Origin: Cellulophaga sp. HaHa_2_95
GTDB taxonomy: Bacteria; Bacteroidota; Bacteroidia; Flavobacteriales; Flavobacteriaceae
Assembly: GCF_019278565.1 (NCBI RefSeq)
Contig: NZ_CP058988.1
Coordinates: 3,224,001 to 3,288,000 of the forward strand
DNA length: 64,000 nucleotides
Reading direction: 5' to 3'
Positions 60,243 to 64,000 of the stretch are shown here, one piece after another. The position numbers and the translations under genes are program-made. The notes beneath the pieces were generated by a model that saw nothing but the letters and a program-made list of their open reading frames with translations, was not told the DNA's origin and did not search any database. Position 1 is the first letter of the stretch, and each line of letters opens with the position of its first letter.

Positions 60243-60421
60243 GCTGCTAACACGGTACATAGCAAATAGGGCGTTCGGTGGTTTACGAAAGTTCAATGCT
60301 ATTTACAATAGTCCGCTAAATATAAAATTTTGATATTTATATCGGAAAAAATAAAAGCAATATATTTATAGGTACCTAAGTAATAAATCGAAACGAAAAT
60401 GCTTATTTTATGCCCTACATT
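60243..60421 (+). other. attC-like site 6 (terminal, no right core)
   Basis: It begins GCTGCTAACAC and has the left arm CATAGCAAATAGGGC and a right arm GCCCTACATTTAGGATAC, but no GTT core after the right arm. It therefore looks like the last site of the array, where the next sequence is ordinary chromosome. Confidence 0.5.
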
Positions 60422-60446
60422 TAGGATACAATTTTTATAAACCACT

Positions 60447-61145
60447 ATGATAGATTTATCTCATGCTGAGCATCAAATTCGCTGTGTCACAAATTTTGAC
60501 GACCTTATTTCCATGCCTTTTATGGGAAAAATTAACGCGGCTTGTTGGACTCGTGAATTAGTAGGCGATTTTTCTGAGATCATCCAGCAATTAGAACTTC
60601 ACGAAAACATAGCGGAAATTGGTCAAGAAGAGCTTCGTGAACTCGAATTAAGCGATCAGGGACAACTTGCTCGTGAAATTCTTTTAAATGATTTGCAGGC
60701 CCTAAAAAATCATGGTGCATCTCCAGTACTAAATCTAATCAAGTGTTATGAAAGAGATGATGCGTACCCATTTTTCCCTACAGATGTGTATTCTTTTCAT
60801 GTAGATCGTTCTCCGATCCCAACCGATACCTTTTTATGTACCTATCACGGTGATTCGAGTGATATAATTCCCAATTCACAAGCCATTCAAAAAGTATTGG
60901 TTCCTGAAATTCGGGCAGAACTCAGAAAACTGTATGGTGGTGCTGATGAAGGTTTTGAAGCATTTTTAAGTGAGTATTTCTTTGATCTCCATTATCACCC
61001 CAAACCTAAAGCACCTATTATGAACTTAGGCATTGGTCATTTATGGAAATTAGCCGTAGATCATCCCGAAAGTCAATCTCTTCCGTGTATTCACCGCGCA
61101 CCTAACGAAATAACAGGACAACACCGTTTGTTGCTGATCTGTTAA
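60447..61145 (+). CDS. DUF1826 family protein
   Basis: A 232-residue cytoplasmic protein matching the DUF1826 pattern: an N-terminal ACWTREL segment, central CYERDDAYPFFPTD, then FHVDRSPIPTDTFLCTYHGDSSDI and a C-terminal IHRAPNEITGQHRLLLIC. The conserved His, Asp and Cys residues could bind a metal, and the F-H-x-D-R...H-G-x-S-S layout recalls 2-oxoglutarate oxygenase-like folds, which is only a suggestion. It is the first gene beyond the cassette array. Confidence 0.75.
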   Translation: MIDLSHAEHQIRCVTNFDDLISMPFMGKINAACWTRELVGDFSEIIQQLELHENIAEIGQEELRELELSDQGQLAREILLNDLQALKNHGASPVLNLIKCYERDDAYPFFPTDVYSFHVDRSPIPTDTFLCTYHGDSSDIIPNSQAIQKVLVPEIRAELRKLYGGADEGFEAFLSEYFFDLHYHPKPKAPIMNLGIGHLWKLAVDHPESQSLPCIHRAPNEITGQHRLLLIC

Positions 61146-61418
61146 ATAGATATCAAAAAAAAATACAGATTTTTAAGTACACTGTAATCTAACGAAAGAC
61201 CTATTATTTTCTCAAAAAAATTATTGACAGTACCCTTTGCCTATAATTTATAAATGTAAAAATTAAACGCCCGTAATGTACTAGATGATGCTCTAATATA
61301 TAGTGACAAAAAACGTAACATATACAGCTGAGAACCAATACCTATGTGTTTAGAAACTGCGTTTAGCCTAGCTTTAAAGTCATATTAAGCCTAACCTCCT
61401 AATTAGTATACTTGTTTG

Positions 61419-61982
61419 ATGAAAGAAAAATTAAAAGAACATATTGATAATGTAATCTCACTTACAGCTGATGAGTTCTCATTGGTACTAACACACTTTA
61501 CTCTCACAAAATATAAAAAAAATGATTATATAATTCAAGAAGGAGAAGCGGTAACGCAGTGTTATTTTGTTGTAGCTGGACTTTTAAAATTAGTGCATGA
61601 TGACAAAAATGGAAAACAACATATCGTGTCATTTGCAATGGAAGATTGGTGGGAAAGTGATTTTTCAGCTTATTTCTCACAGACTAAAGCTAAAATGTCT
61701 TTACAGTGTATTGAAAATACTATAGTATATGCCATAAGCTTAAAAAATTACCAAAAGCTGTCTAGGGAATCACCCAAAATGCAGCGTTTTTTTCTTGAAA
61801 AAGCTAACTCAGGACATATTGCTTCACAAAATAGAATCTTATCTTTTTTAACATCAAATGCAAAAGAAAGGTATGAACAACTTCTTAAACAATATCCATT
61901 ATTAATTCAACGCGTACCTAAAACACTTTTAGCTTCTTATCTAGGGATTACACGCGAAACACTTAGCCGACTTTCTTCTTAA
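61419..61982 (+). CDS. Crp/Fnr-family cNMP-binding regulator
   Basis: About 187 residues from the ATG at 61419. The N-terminal cyclic-nucleotide-binding beta-roll (about 25-110) shows KKNDYIIQEGEAVTQCYFVVAGLLKLV and SFAMEDWWESDFSAYF. A long helix follows, then a C-terminal helix-turn-helix with VPKTLLASYLGITRETLSRLSS, the usual ending of short Bacteroidetes Crp-like proteins. No iron-sulfur cysteines of Fnr are present, so oxygen sensing is unlikely. It is upstream of a RidA gene it may control. Confidence 0.87.
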   Translation: MKEKLKEHIDNVISLTADEFSLVLTHFTLTKYKKNDYIIQEGEAVTQCYFVVAGLLKLVHDDKNGKQHIVSFAMEDWWESDFSAYFSQTKAKMSLQCIENTIVYAISLKNYQKLSRESPKMQRFFLEKANSGHIASQNRILSFLTSNAKERYEQLLKQYPLLIQRVPKTLLASYLGITRETLSRLSS

Positions 61983-62152
61983 TATTTAAGCTACTTATAA
62001 TTGTGATGTATGTCACGCTTGAGATCATGCTATGGTTTCCATATTTGTGATATACTAACAATGCTGCACGTAGGCGTATAAACCTGAAATTATCAGCAAT
62101 TATAATCGTAACAACGATGTCTGTAGTAGCACAACATAAAAAAGAAGAAAAG

Positions 62153-62542
62153 ATGACAAAGCAAATCATTAATCCATGGCAATGGCAAAACGAAAGAAGT
62201 TATGTGCAAGCCGTTGAAGTTACACAACCAAAAAGCACCCTTTATATTTCTGGACAAACGGCAATAGATCGGGATGGAAAATCAAGCACTTCCGATATGA
62301 GAACCCAATTAATTCAATCTATAGAAAATTTAGAAAAGGTCATAAAGGAGGCCGGCTATGAATGTGAAAACATTGTGAGATTAAACATTTATACCACTTC
62401 TTCTAAAGAGCTATTTACTTGTTTTGACGTATTTCAAAACTGGGTAACCGCACACAACATGCAACAGGCAAGTACTTTATTAGAAGTACAAGGTCTTTTT
62501 GAAACATTAAAAGTAGAATTAGAAGCCACTGTTGTAAAATAA
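62153..62542 (+). CDS. RidA/YjgF family protein
   Basis: About 129 residues from the ATG at 62153 (MTKQIINPWQWQNERSYVQA), which fits the family N-terminus and follows AAAGAAGAAAAG; the ATG at 62117 adds 12 non-family residues. RidA-fold proteins are trimers that hydrolyse reactive imines and enamines or bind small ligands. STLYISGQTAIDRDG and the helix LEKVIKEAGYECENIVRLNIYTT are family marks. The C-terminal LLEVQGLFETLKVELEATVV lacks the usual R-x-x-V/P ligand arginine of RidA, so it may not be an active deaminase. Confidence 0.83.
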   Translation: MTKQIINPWQWQNERSYVQAVEVTQPKSTLYISGQTAIDRDGKSSTSDMRTQLIQSIENLEKVIKEAGYECENIVRLNIYTTSSKELFTCFDVFQNWVTAHNMQQASTLLEVQGLFETLKVELEATVVK

Positions 62543-62719
62543 CCCAGAATTAAAGTGTAAAAAACAATACCTGGGAAGCTATAGAACGATAGCGACTCTG
62601 ATCAAAACTTAAAGGACTATTGGCTATAATTTACTATATTGTTACCCGTAAAGTAGTAGTGTTTTCACTATGAATTTACGCTGATCAGAAACCGTCACAG
62701 CACCTACTGAAATAACCAA

Positions 62720-63193
62720 ATGCCAAGAATTGAATTACGAACAGAAATCAAAGCAAATAAGAAAATCGTATTCGATTTAGCCCGGAGTATTGACTTACAT
62801 AAAATCTCTACTGAACATACCAATGAAACGGCCATCGCAGGAAAAACTAGTGGCTTAATTGAAATGGACGAATGGGTGACGTGGAACGCAAAACACTTTG
62901 GGATGTATCACAAACTTACCTCAAAGATTACGGAATTTGAGCGCCCTACTCTGTTTGTAGATGAAATGGTAAAAGGAGCTTTCAAAAGCTTCAGACATGA
63001 ACATCGTTTTGAGGACTTAAACGGAGGAACCTTGATGATAGACTATTTTGATTATGAATCGCCTTTTGGTATCTTAGGTACCTTAGCGGACAAGCTATTC
63101 TTAAAAAAATATATGACAGATTTACTCGCCACGCGTAATCATAGTATAAAAGACTTTGCGGAAACAGCCAAATGGAAAAAGATAGTGGAATGA
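62720..63193 (+). CDS. SRPBCC-family ligand-binding/cyclase-like protein
   Basis: A 157-residue protein with the START/Bet v1-like (SRPBCC) pattern of coenzyme Q-binding and polyketide cyclase-related proteins: IELRTEIKANKKIVFDLARSIDLH at the N-terminus, GLIEMDEWVTWNAKHFG in the middle, FRHEHRFEDLNGGTLMIDYFDYESPFGILGTLADKLFLKKYM and a C-terminal helix. It probably binds a hydrophobic small molecule. It has no signal peptide and is transcribed in the same direction as RidA, after a 177-bp gap. Confidence 0.8.
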   Translation: MPRIELRTEIKANKKIVFDLARSIDLHKISTEHTNETAIAGKTSGLIEMDEWVTWNAKHFGMYHKLTSKITEFERPTLFVDEMVKGAFKSFRHEHRFEDLNGGTLMIDYFDYESPFGILGTLADKLFLKKYMTDLLATRNHSIKDFAETAKWKKIVE

Positions 63194-63291
63194 AAAACAC
63201 AAGTATTACTAAACCTAGTGGAAATTTTAGCACAAAACCGAAAGATTGATGAATATCTTGTCTAGCAACTGCCTATAAATTTTACTAAAAC

Positions 63292-64000
63292 ATGAAAGAA
63301 AATAGCTTTAAAAAGTACTTAAAAGGCTTACTCGTTATTATATCCTATCTTTTTATTTCTCAACATACGTATGCGCAATCCAAAATTTACTTTGATAAAG
63401 ACTGGAAGACAACAACGAAAGAAAAAGCGGAATTTTATAGGCTTCTAACTAAAAAAAACGACTCTCTTTTTCATATACAAGATTTTTATATCAATGGGAA
63501 GCAACAAATGGAAGGGCATATTTCTGAGCTAGAAAATGAAACCTTAGAAGATAAGATAGTTTGGTATACTGCTGAGGGAAAAATAACAAATTCCGCAACC
63601 TATAAGAAGGGCATATTACACGGACCGTCTTTAACCTATCTAGAAAATGGTAAAATAGATTATACGACCGAGTATAGAAACGGAGAAATTTATGATGGTA
63701 TCTATTCTAGTAGATATTCTGATGCCTATTTTAAGCAGTATTATGCGCATGGAAAATTACTTAAACAAGTAGAATTTAAAGCAAGAAATGATTTCCACAA
63801 CCTTAAAACACGCGTATTTGGTATAGAAAAAGATTCCGTATACTGGAGGAACACTAAAGGAGACAAACTAATAGGTATTGGCATTTACCCAAGTTCTAGC
63901 ACTGCAATTATAGAAGGATTAAAAATTGAGAATAATTCTTCAATAGCTGTACATACCCACTATAAAAACAGTAAAAGAGAAGGTATTCAACAAGTTTTTT
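63292..64000 (+). CDS. exported MORN/YwqK-like protein (partial, cut by window end)
   Basis: An open frame without stop from 63292 to the end of the window (236 codons visible). Residues about 1-29 are a signal peptide (LLVIISYLFISQHTYAQ). The mature part contains MORN-variant units such as YTAEGKITNSATYKKGILHGPSLTYLENGKIDYTTEYRNGEIYDG, seen in YwqK-type proteins. These repeats are beta-hairpins of uncertain role. The full length and any C-terminal sorting domain cannot be seen. Confidence 0.75.
   Translation, partial: MKENSFKKYLKGLLVIISYLFISQHTYAQSKIYFDKDWKTTTKEKAEFYRLLTKKNDSLFHIQDFYINGKQQMEGHISELENETLEDKIVWYTAEGKITNSATYKKGILHGPSLTYLENGKIDYTTEYRNGEIYDGIYSSRYSDAYFKQYYAHGKLLKQVEFKARNDFHNLKTRVFGIEKDSVYWRNTKGDKLIGIGIYPSSSTAIIEGLKIENNSSIAVHTHYKNSKREGIQQVF

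Overview
This window reads as chromosomal DNA of a marine flavobacterium (Bacteroidota, Flavobacteriaceae; a Cellulophaga/Zobellia/Maribacter-type organism). The DNA is AT-rich. Several genes have a TAnnTTTG-type promoter box and few have purine-rich ribosome sites. There are several type IX secretion (T9SS) C-terminal sorting domains, SprB repeats and PKD domains, and marine-polysaccharide enzymes (GH16, a DUF5060-type glycosidase, right-handed beta-helix enzymes with CBMs). The species cannot be fixed from the sequence alone.

Layout. 1-8 kb: small redox and housekeeping genes (MsrQ-like membrane protein, NmrA-type reductase, siderophore-interacting flavoprotein, a PLP enzyme with a long N-terminal extension, an FAD monooxygenase, an RluA-type pseudouridine synthase, a methyltransferase). 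8.7-20.7 kb: conserved core genes (cNMP/CBS/DUF294 protein with a DEDDh exonuclease, purC, phoH, SAM hydrolase, dnaN, mnmE, aspartate dehydrogenase) plus an isolated GH16 lipoprotein. 21.4-23.1 kb: two small exported proteins and a gene remnant. 23.2-39.3 kb: a minus-strand block of seven exported proteins (1576-aa orphan, lipocalin-like lipoprotein, FN3 protein, SprB-repeat T9SS cargo, PKD lipoprotein, FN3-like protein, outer-membrane barrel), four of them 1-3 bp apart, probably one envelope or surface assembly. 40.5-48.3 kb: three consecutive T9SS-secreted polysaccharide enzymes sharing CBM96-like and sorting modules, behind a 1.2-kb upstream region with repeated operator-like sites. 48.5-51 kb: small exported proteins, a triple hairpin repeat, and a 37-aa metallothionein-like peptide next to a SigZ-type ECF sigma factor.

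51.5-60.3 kb is the most unusual part: an array of six integron-like gene cassettes. Each cassette starts with a GTT-containing core and ends, after its last stop codon, with the near-exact reverse complement of that same core (for example GTTAGGCACA ... TGTGCCTAAC). Successive cassettes are separated by 130-200 bp attC-like sequences with conserved inverted arms. This is the relation expected of excisable integron cassettes, but only GTT/AAC is invariant and no tyrosine integrase lies in the window. Cargo includes a PD-(D/E)XK nuclease-like protein, two HEPN-motif proteins, an SDR/DUF1097/AraC trio and small orphans, so defence or stress roles are likely for some. One attC-like site is interrupted by an IS110-family element whose transposase is frameshifted by an inserted 20-bp perfect palindrome. 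The next is interrupted at the same position by a transposase-less copy of that element's 144-bp upstream end. That end contains an 11-nt segment identical to the reconstructed insertion target, which is what an IS110 bridge-RNA guide would look like.

60.4-64 kb: ordinary genes (DUF1826, Crp/Fnr regulator, RidA, SRPBCC protein) and a MORN/YwqK-like exported protein cut by the window end.
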